Source: Oscillospiraceae bacterium
GTDB lineage: Bacteria; Bacillota; Clostridia; Oscillospirales; Ruminococcaceae
Direction: 5' to 3'
Length of the DNA stretch: 16,487 bases
Assembly (NCBI GenBank): GCA_020024615.1
Contig: JAHHTP010000032.1
Span: 1-16,487 of the forward strand
Below the pieces are notes generated by a model, which was not told the DNA's origin, ran no database searches, and worked only from the letters and a program-made list of their open reading frames with translations. Shown piece after piece: positions 1-6,742 of this stretch (the first letter of the stretch is position 1; each line of letters begins with the position of its first letter). The position numbers and the translations under genes were made by a program.

Positions 1-91
1 AAATTTGGTTTGTTTTCAATAACAAATAGCTCTCTAAATTTATTATACTACAACCTAAAGAAAAAAGCAATCATTCACTAAAAAATGAAGT

Positions 92-125
92 AATCATTTC
101 CTGTTTTTAGCGGAAGTGATTTTTT
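92..125 (+). terminator. Intrinsic terminator of a gene upstream of the window
   Basis: The arms at 92-101 and 112-121 pair over 10 bp (one G-U) around a 10-base loop, and a T run follows on the plus strand. No gene lies between base 1 and the hairpin, so it probably ends a plus-strand transcript that starts left of the window. Bases 1-91 are AT-rich and show nothing else. Confidence 0.6.
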
Positions 126-136
126 ATAGATTGATT

Positions 137-165
137 TTCACCAATTCGGAAAAAAAGGATATATT
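137..165 (+). promoter_or_regulatory. Possible sigma-A promoter of the MecA-like gene
   Basis: TTCACC (137-142), a 17-base spacer and TATATT (160-165) lie just after the upstream terminator. They would start transcription about 25 bases before the start codon. The -35 box matches only 4 of 6 consensus bases, so this is a moderate guess. A GGGGAGG ribosome site lies at about 182-188. Confidence 0.35.
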
Positions 166-195
166 GATAACAGAAGAAAGAGGGGAGGATACAAA

Positions 196-726
196 ATGGA
201 AATTTTAAAAATTGGCATGGATGCCTATAAAATAGCGGTAACGCAGGAAGAACTTTCGGATTATGAATTAGATTATACTGGATTAAATCGGGAAACGGCT
301 GAAACGCTGTTGTTGTTAGAGGATATGTTAAACCAAATCAGCTGTATTTATCATAAAGAATATACTCTTGATCACATGCTGGTTGAATTTTTTCCGGCAG
401 AATCCGGAGGTTGTTATACCTATCTGGCTTTATCAAAACCGCGTATGAAAACAGATTTTGCGGGTAGACAGAACTATATCTGTTTGCAAAGCCGCAAACA
501 AGTAGAAGCTTTTATTAGGAACAATGAACTGATCTCGAAGGAAGTTGAAGTTTTTTGTATGGAGAATCGGTATTACCTTCACATTCCGCAAACCAGACAG
601 CAGCTGCTATTTTCTGGTGCAGAATGGGGCGAACTGGAGCAGCTGGACGAGAGAGCAGAAGCATTGTTAAAGGAGTATAGTATTGGGATAGATGCTTTTC
701 AGATAGAAAAAACCGCAGACAATTAA
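196..726 (+). CDS. MecA-like adaptor protein
   Basis: Probable adaptor of the MecA family. In Bacillus, MecA delivers substrates such as ComK to the ClpC-ClpP protease; the substrate here is unknown. The 176 residues show the MecA two-part layout. The N-terminal half opens MEILKIGMDAYKIAVT, then has ELSDYELDY, a helix with NRETAETLLLLEDML, and an acidic hydrophobic strand ending VEFFPAESGG. The C-terminal half has ENRYYLHIP, a short helix, and LLKEYSIGIDAFQIE, matching the usual YYL strand and the 'leEYG' end of MecA. The linker is short and the protein is smaller than B. subtilis MecA (about 218 aa). The start is supported by a strong GGGGAGG site. The gene stands alone, and its last codons lie inside the hairpin that terminates rpe on the other strand. 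The family call rests on remembered sequence pattern; a divergent relative is possible. Confidence 0.62.
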   Translation: MEILKIGMDAYKIAVTQEELSDYELDYTGLNRETAETLLLLEDMLNQISCIYHKEYTLDHMLVEFFPAESGGCYTYLALSKPRMKTDFAGRQNYICLQSRKQVEAFIRNNELISKEVEVFCMENRYYLHIPQTRQQLLFSGAEWGELEQLDERAEALLKEYSIGIDAFQIEKTADN

Positions 727-737
727 AGTCTGCGGTT
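705..737 (-). terminator. rpe terminator overlapping the end of the MecA-like gene
   Basis: A perfect 10-bp stem (711-720 with 728-737) encloses a 7-base loop. Read on the minus strand it comes 6 bases after the rpe stop and is followed by a run of T (complement of the A run at 705-710). On the plus strand it contains the stop codon of the MecA-like gene and lacks a T run, so it works mainly for rpe. Confidence 0.8.
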
Positions 738-743
738 GGTATA

Positions 744-1394
744 TTAAGAATAACGAAGGGTATAGATAGACTGTTCCGGATTTTGTGTTCCAAATACATA
801 GGAGCCAGCTACCAGAACATTTGCACCAGCGTCTTTGACCATGTGAGCGGTGTGTTCATCAATGCCACCATCCACCTGAATATAAAGGTCATTGCTGACA
901 TCTGGACAGCGCATGATAAAACCTTTTAATTCGCGGATTTTGGAACAGGAGTTTGGAATAAATTTCTGTCCACCAAAGCCCGGATAAACACTCATAATCA
1001 GAATCATTTCAACATCTTTCAGATACGGACCGATAACCGAAACATCGGTATCAGGTGAGAGTGCCAGTCCAGCTTTTTTACCGCATGTATGGATACGGTT
1101 GATGACTTCGCTGATATTGTCTTCACATTCTACATGGAAGCAGATCATATCCGCACCAGCATCCGCGAAAGATTCAACATATTGTAGTGGATGGGAAATC
1201 ATCAGGTGTACATCAAAAAAAAGATTGGTGATTTTACGAAGAGATTTTACGACCGGTACACCAAATGAAATATTTGGAACAAAATGACCGTCCATAATAT
1301 CTAAATGCAGCCATTCGGCATGTTGTTCAACTCTTTTAATTTCCTGTTCCAGACAACTGAAATCTGCCGCCAATAGAGAAGGGGAAATAATCAC
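744..1394 (-). CDS. rpe: Ribulose-phosphate 3-epimerase
   Basis: Interconverts D-ribulose 5-phosphate and D-xylulose 5-phosphate in the cytoplasmic pentose phosphate pathway. The protein is a TIM barrel with the full family set: ISPSLLAADF at the N-terminus, the metal-site segment HLDIMDGHFVPN (H30, D32, M34), DVHLM (H63, M65), MSVYPGFGGQ near 134-143, and VDGGI with the second acid D175. I place the start at GTG 1394 (216 aa). GGAGG sits 6 bases upstream of this GTG, and the protein then begins MIISPSLLA as in other family members. An ATG at 1415 would add seven residues, lies upstream of that ribosome site and has no good site of its own. The gene is monocistronic, with a strong sigma-A promoter at 1467-1495 and a terminator at 705-737. 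The gene that often neighbours rpe in Firmicutes (rsgA) is absent. Confidence 0.95.
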   Translation of the reverse strand: MIISPSLLAADFSCLEQEIKRVEQHAEWLHLDIMDGHFVPNISFGVPVVKSLRKITNLFFDVHLMISHPLQYVESFADAGADMICFHVECEDNISEVINRIHTCGKKAGLALSPDTDVSVIGPYLKDVEMILIMSVYPGFGGQKFIPNSCSKIRELKGFIMRCPDVSNDLYIQVDGGIDEHTAHMVKDAGANVLVAGSYVFGTQNPEQSIYTLRYS

Positions 1395-1466
1395 AATAAG
1401 CCTCCATTCAATCATACAAGACCCTTAAATCTTGTTTTAAAATCGTGTTTCATAAATCACATTCTT

Positions 1467-1495
1467 ATTGTACTAAAAAGAAAGGATATAGTCAA
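1467..1495 (-). promoter_or_regulatory. Sigma-A promoter of rpe
   Basis: On the minus strand TTGACT (1490-1495), a 17-base spacer and TACAAT (1467-1472) form a near-consensus vegetative promoter. The leader of about 65 bases contains a small 6-bp hairpin (ACAAGA/TCTTGT) before the ribosome site. Confidence 0.75.
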
Positions 1496-1565
1496 CCTTC
1501 GTCAATAAAAATTCAGGTATTGCACGAAAATGCCGTAATTTGCCTCATCTTTATATAAGAAAAAT

Positions 1566-2501
1566 TCAGAAAAATTCGGCCATTTTTTGTGCGGCAAACA
1601 TAATCAGAGGGATGCTACCAATTGAGAAAATATTGGATAAGGTCAATATTTGACTTGCTTCTGCTGCATTTTTATCAAAGCGTTTGGCAAACATTACAAT
1701 GATAGCGGCTGTTGGACAACAGGAGGATAGAATATTGACAAGCAGTAGATTTTCATCCAGTCCTGGAATTAGCGCGTAAACAAACGCAATTACAAATGGA
1801 ATCAGCAGGTTGCGCAGAAATACTGTAAAATAGTTTTTGCGATTACAGAAAGCATCTTTAACAGGGCTTTGTGCAAGTGTACAGCCAATGACCACCATAG
1901 CAAGTGGTGTATTTAGTGATGCTACATATCCTACTGTCTGAGAGATGACCGATGGAACCGGTATTCTGGCTAGGAATATAATCAAACCCAATATTACTGA
2001 CAGAATTGCTGGAGAATAGAATGTTTTTAAGATGGCCTTTTTATCTGCTTTTCCGGAAATTTGTAAATAACCATGTGACCAGGATAGAAACTGGAATACA
2101 ATCATATATGCACTGGCATAGAAAACACCTTCCGATCCGAATACTGCTGTGGAAAGAGGAAGTGCCATATAGCCGCAGTTGGAATATATCGCTGCAAATC
2201 GCTGTGTGGAGTAGAGCGGATTGTTCTTTTTTCGAATTGCGAGCATTGAAATAAGGATGGCAATCAGGTGACTTCCAAACCCCAGCAGAAACATAATGCC
2301 CAGCGATTTTAATTTATTGGTATCATATTCAATGAAAAATGAATTGAGAATTGTCGCCGGAGCGATGATATTCAATAGCAGTGTGGTGACTTTGCTGCTT
2401 GCGTGTTCATCAATCATTTTGGTTTTAAATGCAAAAATACCGACTCCGATTAATAGAAACATGATAATGACCTGCTGTAAAACCGTAAATGTAATATTCA
2501 T
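1566..2501 (-). CDS. AEC (auxin efflux carrier) family permease
   Basis: Predicted integral-membrane transporter of the AEC family, which in bacteria exports or imports small organic acids such as malate; the substrate cannot be told from sequence. The 311 residues are hydrophobic nearly throughout and fit about ten membrane helices in two inverted repeats. The first helix is followed by the family-typical KTKMIDEHASSKVTTLLLNI and the breaker IAPATIL, and the second half holds NTPLAMVVIGCTLAQ and the closing CPTAAIIVMFAKRF. An AAGGAG ribosome site lies 6 bases before the ATG. The gene diverges from spoVAC across a 296-base gap. No convincing hairpin terminator lies between its end and the rpe promoter. 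Length and motifs are complete. Confidence 0.88.
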   Translation of the reverse strand: MNITFTVLQQVIIMFLLIGVGIFAFKTKMIDEHASSKVTTLLLNIIAPATILNSFFIEYDTNKLKSLGIMFLLGFGSHLIAILISMLAIRKKNNPLYSTQRFAAIYSNCGYMALPLSTAVFGSEGVFYASAYMIVFQFLSWSHGYLQISGKADKKAILKTFYSPAILSVILGLIIFLARIPVPSVISQTVGYVASLNTPLAMVVIGCTLAQSPVKDAFCNRKNYFTVFLRNLLIPFVIAFVYALIPGLDENLLLVNILSSCCPTAAIIVMFAKRFDKNAAEASQILTLSNIFSIGSIPLIMFAAQKMAEFF

Positions 2502-2732
2502 ATCGCACTCCTTTTAGAATATAAAGTCGCATTTTGTCAGAAGCAGCATATATTGTATCAGGGATAAAAATTCCCGTGTTTGGCGGAAGGTGACAGTATT
2601 GTCTGCAAAATAGCCTGCTGCGTGACAAAGACGGCTGCAATAGAAAGGCGGAGGCGTCTAAAAAATAGATGCCTTTGCCACCTTGCAACACTGATATTAT
2701 ACCAAATTTTAAAATAAAATACAACGACAGAT
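2502..2732. other. Divergent intergenic region with a G-U-rich hairpin
   Basis: This gap lies between the AEC permease and the spoVAC promoter. The clearest structure is a 13-bp stem at 2647-2659/2667-2679 with loop AAAAAAT. Three of its pairs are G-U in plus-strand RNA and become A-C mismatches in minus-strand RNA. No T run follows. On the minus strand a TACAAT-like -10 lies near 2552-2557 without a good -35, possibly the AEC promoter. An open frame on the minus strand here is not convincing as a gene. Confidence 0.4.
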
Positions 2733-2761
2733 GTATAGATAAGCAGAAAAGACAGATAATA
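2733..2761 (+). promoter_or_regulatory. Putative sigma-G (forespore) promoter of spoVAC
   Basis: GTATA (2733-2737), a 17-base spacer and GATAATA (2755-2761) match the known Bacillus sigma-G pattern (-35 GHATR; -10 CATWHTA, here 6 of 7). The predicted start is about 30 bases before the spoVAC ATG. In Bacillus the spoVA operon is sigma-G dependent, which fits. The match is by eye only. Confidence 0.5.
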
Positions 2762-2797
2762 GTTATCGCAGTTTGAAGATAAAAGGAGGAATATTTC

Positions 2798-3244
2798 ATG
2801 GCTGTATCACCGCAGGAATATCGGAAAATGGTGGACAAGGCAACACCACCGAGCAAGTGGTATATCAATATCCCAGCTGCTTTTTTAGTTGGTGGCGGTA
2901 TCTGCACATTGGGACAGTTGATGCGAACCGGATATCAGGCGATGGGATTCAACGAAAAGAATGCTGCTTTGTTGGTTTCAGTAACGCTGATTTTTATTAC
3001 AGCTGTTTTAACTGGTGCGGGGGTGTTTGATAAGATTGCCAAGTTTGCAGGAGCCGGAACCTTTGTGCCGATCACTGGATTTGCCAACGCAATGGTTTCA
3101 CCAGCATTGGAATTTCGTTCAGAAGGCTTTATTTTAGGTATCGGTGGAAAGCTGTTTTCAATTGCCGGCGCGGTGATTGTATATGGTGTGAGTGCCAGTG
3201 TGATTTATGGATTTATCTATTGGCTGATTGGATTGTTTTTTTAA
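2798..3244 (+). CDS. spoVAC: Stage V sporulation protein AC
   Basis: Inner spore membrane protein of the SpoVA complex, which takes Ca-dipicolinate into the forespore and releases it at germination; B. subtilis SpoVAC acts as a mechanosensitive channel. The 148 residues match family length. After a short polar N-terminus (1-22) come a helix with AAFLVGGGICTLGQ (27-40), a second helix (54-75), the loop signature KFAGAGTFVPITGFANAM (82-99), SPALEFRSEGFILGIGGK, and a final long hydrophobic segment (121-147). AAGGAGG lies 8 bases before the ATG. Normally spoVAD follows at once, but here it begins 2.48 kb downstream beyond three opposite-strand genes. SpoVAC and SpoVAE are paralogous (shared AFLVGG...GQ and the AGxG..VP.TGF motif). 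Identification is very secure. Confidence 0.96.
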   Translation: MAVSPQEYRKMVDKATPPSKWYINIPAAFLVGGGICTLGQLMRTGYQAMGFNEKNAALLVSVTLIFITAVLTGAGVFDKIAKFAGAGTFVPITGFANAMVSPALEFRSEGFILGIGGKLFSIAGAVIVYGVSASVIYGFIYWLIGLFF

Positions 3245-3246
3245 AA

Positions 3247-3271
3247 ATATAAAAAGGCTTCCAAGGGAAGC
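3247..3271 (-). terminator. Minus-strand hairpin terminator facing the end of spoVAC
   Basis: GCTTCC (3257-3262) pairs with GGAAGC (3266-3271) across a 3-base loop. On the minus strand it is followed by CTTTTTATATTTTT; the plus strand lacks a T run. It would stop minus-strand transcripts before they run antisense into spoVAC. Confidence 0.55.
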
Positions 3272-3291
3272 ACACAATTAAAAAGTATAGC

Positions 3292-3326
3292 AAAACAGGT
3301 AGCAGTTAAATTAATTGCTACCTGTT
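3292..3326 (-). terminator. Terminator of the TfoX-domain gene
   Basis: A perfect 11-bp inverted repeat (3294-3304 with 3316-3326) encloses an 11-base AT-rich loop. It starts 10 bases after the minus-strand stop and is followed by a short T run (CTGTTTTGC). The plus strand has A, not T, after the stem, so it should not stop transcripts coming out of spoVAC. Confidence 0.65.
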
Positions 3327-3336
3327 AAAAAAACTC

Positions 3337-3660
3337 TTATTTCACTTGTTTTGATTTTGGAAAAGGTAATTCGTCATATATTGAATTAAATAAATCGGTA
3401 AGGAAATTGCGATCGTCAACATTATCAACACGCAATAATTTTTTTCTGTCTCCTGGATTTATTGAATCATATTCAGCATGGGGAAGCATTTTGATAGCTG
3501 ATGGTACAGGCTTAACTAAAAATCTGTCATCACAAATATATGCTGCAACTTTTCCACGATAGTATATTAAATATTCGCCCATCATCATACGATAAGTTAT
3601 TCCTTCAAGAAAAGACAGCTGATCTAACAAAAAATTCAGATAGTCTTTGTTTGTTGACAT
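3337..3660 (-). CDS. TfoX N-terminal-domain protein
   Basis: Small cytoplasmic protein (107 aa) carrying only the TfoX/Sxy N-terminal domain. In gamma-proteobacteria TfoX is a competence co-regulator; in Firmicutes short single-domain members have no established role. Recognisable features are RMMMGEYLIYYRGK (24-37), the strand pair AAYICDDRFLVKP (39-51), and a C-terminal helix with RNFLTDLFNSIYDELP. I use ATG 3660, which has GAAAGG about 7 bases upstream; a TTG at 3675 would add five residues but lies before that site. An extended -10 promoter lies at 3695-3723 and a hairpin terminator follows. It is the first of three minus-strand genes placed between spoVAC and spoVAD, and its surroundings are noticeably AT-rich, which is compatible with recent arrival. 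Confidence 0.8.
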   Translation of the reverse strand: MSTNKDYLNFLLDQLSFLEGITYRMMMGEYLIYYRGKVAAYICDDRFLVKPVPSAIKMLPHAEYDSINPGDRKKLLRVDNVDDRNFLTDLFNSIYDELPFPKSKQVK

Positions 3661-3694
3661 TTTATAACCTTTCAAAAATCATATTTTTAACCCA

Positions 3695-3723
3695 ATTATA
3701 ACACAGCGAAACTACCATTTCTA
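3695..3723 (-). promoter_or_regulatory. Extended -10 promoter of the TfoX-domain gene
   Basis: On the minus strand TAGAAA (3718-3723), a 17-base spacer and TATAAT (3695-3700) are present, with TGT directly before the -10 box (TGnTATAAT). The perfect extended -10 compensates for the 4-of-6 match in the -35 box. Confidence 0.65.
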
Positions 3724-3743
3724 CATATCCATAATTATAGCGA

Positions 3744-3861
3744 GTATCGTATTTCGATATCAAAATCTACAATTTGGGGTACCTTCCTTACGGAGGGTAC
3801 CCCAAATGCACGCCTTTTTAATGCATAAATCAAAGGGTTTGCTTTGTGACAAATCCTTTGA
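3744..3861. repeat. Cluster of three inverted repeats between two minus-strand genes
   Basis: Three stem-loops follow one another. The first, at 3744-3760, has TATCG/CGATA arms. The second, at 3772-3807, has 16 bp, one T-G pair and a TTAC loop, and includes GGGGTACC/GGTACCCC-type arms. The third, at 3830-3861, has 11 bp, one G-T pair and a 10-base loop. The two larger ones have wobble pairs only in plus-strand RNA and A-C mismatches in minus-strand RNA. Neither has a clean T run. The two downstream of the SDR stop may end that transcript weakly. Confidence 0.5.
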
Positions 3862-3878
3862 AATAATTTTATATAAGT

Positions 3879-4622
3879 TTAAACCTGAGTTGCACCGTCA
3901 ACCGACAGAATTGCGCCGGTGATGTAGCTTGCTTTGTCACTTGCAAGGAATACAAACGCGTTTGCGACCTCTTCCGGCTCACCAACTCTACCCAGCGGAA
4001 TGGTGGAAGCGATTCTGTCAACCATTTCTTTTGGCAGTGCTGCTACCATATCGGTTCGAGTAACACCCGGGAGAACAGCATTGACACGGATATTATCTTT
4101 ACCTAATTCGCGAGCTAAAGATTTTGTCAAACCATTAACAGCAAATTTGGAAGCCGGATAAGAACAGCCAGAAGGCTGACCATACAGGCTTACCATTGAG
4201 CTGGTATTAACAATAGAGCCGCCGCCTTGTTCTCTCATGATCGGAGCAACAGCTTTCGCACAGTAGAAAACAGAGTTTACATTTAAGTTGACAACCTTAT
4301 CAAATGCAGCCGGATCATAATCATAGATTGATTCTCTTGCAGAAACACCAGCATTATTTGCCAAAATGTCGATTTTACCGAAGTGTGCTTTGACTTCCTG
4401 AACTGCTTTTTCAATTTCTGCATAATTGCCTAAATTCGGCCACAGACCCATAACAGATGCATCTGGAGTCTTTGCTTTGATTGCTTCGAGTGCTTTGTTT
4501 ACGGTTTCTTCTCTGGAGCCGAACAATGCAACCGATGCTCCTTCTGCTAAAAATGCTTTTACAATGGCTAAACCAATACCTCTAGTTCCGCCGGTAACAA
4601 TGGCAACTTTTCCTTTTAACAT
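3879..4622 (-). CDS. SDR-family oxidoreductase (FabG-like)
   Basis: NAD(P)H-dependent short-chain dehydrogenase/reductase of the classical type, closest in pattern to 3-oxoacyl-ACP reductase. The 247 residues carry the cofactor motif TGGTRGIG (10-17), R37 after the second strand (often a sign of NADPH preference), NNAG (89-92), catalytic N114, S142, Y155 and K159 (YPASK), the PG turn in LPGVTRTDM, and the C-terminal SYITGAILSVDGA. An AAAGGA site lies 8 bases before the ATG. It has its own consensus promoter (4699-4727), while an upstream transcript from the SASA gene could also read in. No fatty-acid synthesis gene is nearby, so a role as the housekeeping FabG is doubtful; reduction of a sugar, polyol, steroid or bile-acid-like substrate is equally possible. 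The SDR family is certain, the substrate unknown. Confidence 0.9.
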   Translation of the reverse strand: MLKGKVAIVTGGTRGIGLAIVKAFLAEGASVALFGSREETVNKALEAIKAKTPDASVMGLWPNLGNYAEIEKAVQEVKAHFGKIDILANNAGVSARESIYDYDPAAFDKVVNLNVNSVFYCAKAVAPIMREQGGGSIVNTSSMVSLYGQPSGCSYPASKFAVNGLTKSLARELGKDNIRVNAVLPGVTRTDMVAALPKEMVDRIASTIPLGRVGEPEEVANAFVFLASDKASYITGAILSVDGATQV

Positions 4623-4698
4623 GATACTCTTCCTTTCTGTAATATAATTTAAAAATATAATGAATCTTGATTAAAAAATGTTTCTAATACCATAAAAT

Positions 4699-4727
4699 AT
4701 TGTATCACATCTAACTCTTGTTGTCAA
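4699..4727 (-). promoter_or_regulatory. Consensus sigma-A promoter of the SDR gene
   Basis: On the minus strand a perfect TTGACA (4722-4727), a 17-base spacer and TACAAT (4699-4704) precede a leader of about 70 bases. This suggests strong vegetative expression. The rest of 4623-4835 shows no terminator after the SASA gene and no other gene. Confidence 0.8.
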
Positions 4728-4835
4728 TCTTTAAATATAGATTTAGACTATTGTTTCAAAATAGAGATGGCTTCTAAGCTGCAAGTGTAAATAGGGGAGT
4801 TCAAACAAAATGATTTTATGCGGATAGCACTTCGA

Positions 4836-5588
4836 TTATAATTTTTCCAGTTCGCTGCGTAGAGCATTATCTTCACACGGTTTTTCAATAAAAATTTTAT
4901 TCGGATCACGCAGCGTTTCAAATACCTCAAAGTAGCGGATACCGAATTGGTAAAGCGATTTTGCGTTGAAATGCAGGTTGTCAGCATTAGCCGTTAAACC
5001 TTCTGATGAGACATATCCAGTCATTTTATTATGTTTTGCAACCTCGATCAACTGTTCGTTGACCTTTTGATAATCCTTAAAAGCATCGCCATAGATGCAG
5101 TGGGGAAGAAAATCGCCAAGTCCGCCCAACAGAAACGGCACATCATATAAATTTAGCTCTTTTCGCAGTGTATTCATGATGATCTCAAATTTTTCGCGGT
5201 ACTGGGGATACATGCCGGAGGAAGCTTCATTTTCTCCCTGATGCCACAAGACGCCTGCAATGGTGGAAGTACGCTGTGCAAGTTTGCAGTTGAATATAGC
5301 GTTATCCAGAAGCAAACTGCCTGGTTTCCACTGGTCAAGGCTGGTTCCGCCATCGGCGCAGCAGATAATGCCGGTATCAACATCATATTTCTGCGCATAT
5401 TTTTCCGCAAAGCTTTCTGCAAGATTGGTACCAGAAAAGGCTCTGTCCGGATTGATCGGACGGAACATCGGCTGCCATCGCCCGTTTCTTAAAATTTTAA
5501 TTCGGCTGGAATTAATCTCCAGTGCTTCATTGAGCAGTCCTCGCCCACCCATATTGGATTGCCCAATAATCAAAAAAGAGTGAATCAT
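4836..5588 (-). CDS. SASA-type carbohydrate acetylesterase
   Basis: Probable SGNH-fold esterase of the sialate O-acetylesterase/CE6 group, which removes acetyl groups from sialic acid or plant glycans such as acetylxylan. The 250 residues open with IIGQSNMGGRG, giving the nucleophile S11 in GQSNM. Next come ADGGTSLDQW (78-87), WHQGENE (115-121), and the C-terminal acid-histidine pair in ADNLHF (D203, H206). No signal peptide is present, since the catalytic strand begins at residue 3, so the enzyme should be cytoplasmic and act on imported short glycans. AGGAG lies 10 bases before the ATG. The promoter at 5625-5653 is near consensus and shares the short divergent gap with spoVAD. The gene is the third of the block that splits the spoVA genes. 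The C-terminus beyond about residue 225 is a charged tail. Confidence 0.85.
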   Translation of the reverse strand: MIHSFLIIGQSNMGGRGLLNEALEINSSRIKILRNGRWQPMFRPINPDRAFSGTNLAESFAEKYAQKYDVDTGIICCADGGTSLDQWKPGSLLLDNAIFNCKLAQRTSTIAGVLWHQGENEASSGMYPQYREKFEIIMNTLRKELNLYDVPFLLGGLGDFLPHCIYGDAFKDYQKVNEQLIEVAKHNKMTGYVSSEGLTANADNLHFNAKSLYQFGIRYFEVFETLRDPNKIFIEKPCEDNALRSELEKL

Positions 5589-5624
5589 ATTTTACACGCT
5601 CCTGTTAAAAGAAGATTTATATTA

Positions 5625-5653
5625 GTTATAGCATGATATAGCAGAAATGTCAA
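5625..5653 (-). promoter_or_regulatory. Strong sigma-A promoter of the SASA esterase
   Basis: On the minus strand a perfect TTGACA (5648-5653), a 17-base spacer and TATAAC (5625-5630) are present, with TG one base before the -10 box. It points away from spoVAD and lies about 75 bases upstream of the spoVAD start codon. Confidence 0.78.
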
Positions 5654-5659
5654 TGATAA

Positions 5660-5688
5660 GAATAAATATCTGCATTCCGGAGAAAATA
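5660..5688 (+). promoter_or_regulatory. Weak candidate sigma-G promoter of spoVAD
   Basis: GAATA (5660-5664), a 17-base spacer and GAAAATA (5682-5688) match the sigma-G pattern at 5 of 7 positions in the -10 box. A rival candidate pairs GCATG (5631-5635) with AATGATA. A separate forespore promoter is expected if spoVAD is no longer transcribed from spoVAC, but neither match is strong. Confidence 0.28.
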
Positions 5689-5728
5689 TCTGTATATAAG
5701 GCATTTCTTTTAATTTTAAGGAGGCATT

Positions 5729-6742
5729 ATGGCAGAATATCATCGTAGAAATTTGATTACATTTGTACATCCGCCGCACATTCAGTCTTATGCTGCGGTT
5801 GGTGGTTCAAAGGAGGGAGAAGGACCGCTTGGGCGTCAGTTCGATATCATTTCTGATGACAGCCGGTTCGGAACAGACAGCTGGGAAAAAGGAGAAATCC
5901 AAATGCAGCTGCAAACCATTAAATTAGCATTGAAAAAAGCAGATAAATGTCCGGAAGATATGGATTTGTTATTGTCCGGCGATCTGATTAACCAGTGCAT
6001 TGCATCCGCATACTGTGCCAGAGATCTGGGCATTCCGTTTGCTGGAATGTATAATGCTTGTGCATCCATGGCAGAAGGTATGGTATTTTCCGCTATATTG
6101 ACTGGTAGTGGACTAATGAATCAGGTGGTTTGCGCGGCATCCTCGCATTTCTGTACTGCGGAACGACAGTATCGCTATCCGTTGGAATATGGTGGACAGC
6201 GTTCTCCAAGTGCGCAGTGGACTGCCACAGCCTGCGGTGCTTTGACAGTGGGACAAACAGGAGGAAGTGTAAAAATCAATCGAGCGTTTTTTGGAAAGGT
6301 AACGGATTTTGGTGTTTCTGATCTGACCAACATGGGGGCAGCAATGGCACCAGCAGCAGCAGATACGCTGAGCAGATATTTGAAACAGAGTGATACCAAA
6401 GTGATGGACTATGATGCTATCATCACTGGAGATTTGGGAGAAATTGGTTCTAATCTGTTTTTGAAATTGTTAGAAAAAGACGGCATTTCCCTTCATAATC
6501 GGCATGGGGACTGTGGGATGATGCTGTATGATGAATCCCAAGATGCACATGCCGGTGGTAGTGGCTGCGGCTGTTGTGCCTCAGTGCTTTGCAGTCATTT
6601 GCTGCCGAAGTTGGAATCCGGAGAATGGAATAATATCCTATTTCTGGCTACCGGTGCATTGATGAGCCCTTTGAGTGTGCAGCAGGGAGAAAGTATCCCT
6701 TGCATTTCCCATTTGTTGCATCTTTCGGCAGGAGGTGAATGA
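5729..6742 (+). CDS. spoVAD: Stage V sporulation protein AD
   Basis: SpoVAD is the peripheral component of the SpoVA complex and, in B. subtilis, binds dipicolinic acid directly; it is required for DPA uptake into the spore. It has a thiolase-like fold without thiolase activity. At 337 residues the length is normal. Family motifs include GSKEGEGPLGRQFD (26-39), a tryptophan segment DSWEKGE (50-56), GDLINQC, the thiolase-type cysteine position YNACASM (C111), SSHFCTAERQYRYPLEYG, GDLGEIG (234-240), and HAGGSGCGCCAS (274-285). An AAGGAGG site lies only 4 bases before the ATG, which is tight. The stop overlaps the start of spoVAE by 4 bases, so the two are translated together. Its normal upstream partner spoVAC lies 2.48 kb away across three opposite-strand genes. 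Confidence 0.96.
   Translation: MAEYHRRNLITFVHPPHIQSYAAVGGSKEGEGPLGRQFDIISDDSRFGTDSWEKGEIQMQLQTIKLALKKADKCPEDMDLLLSGDLINQCIASAYCARDLGIPFAGMYNACASMAEGMVFSAILTGSGLMNQVVCAASSHFCTAERQYRYPLEYGGQRSPSAQWTATACGALTVGQTGGSVKINRAFFGKVTDFGVSDLTNMGAAMAPAAADTLSRYLKQSDTKVMDYDAIITGDLGEIGSNLFLKLLEKDGISLHNRHGDCGMMLYDESQDAHAGGSGCGCCASVLCSHLLPKLESGEWNNILFLATGALMSPLSVQQGESIPCISHLLHLSAGGE

Noticed and set aside
744..1415. ATG start at 1415 for rpe
   Set aside because: The ribosome site lies downstream of it and points to GTG 1394; the extra residues are not typical of the family.
2425..2907. 160-codon open frame on the minus strand across the spoVAC start
   Set aside because: It overlaps the real starts of both spoVAC and the AEC permease, its sequence resembles no protein I know, and the region holds a promoter and a hairpin.
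196..3660. A competence system, because MecA-like and TfoX-like genes both occur
   Set aside because: The names come from distant model organisms. No com genes are present, and the two genes are 2.6 kb apart with unrelated neighbours.
3879..4622. Calling the SDR gene fabG outright
   Set aside because: All catalytic motifs fit, but many SDRs share them and no fatty-acid synthesis genes are adjacent.
4748..4987. 79-codon minus-strand frame at the end of the SASA esterase gene
   Set aside because: It is mostly the same DNA in another frame, has no ribosome site, and its amino-acid composition looks random.
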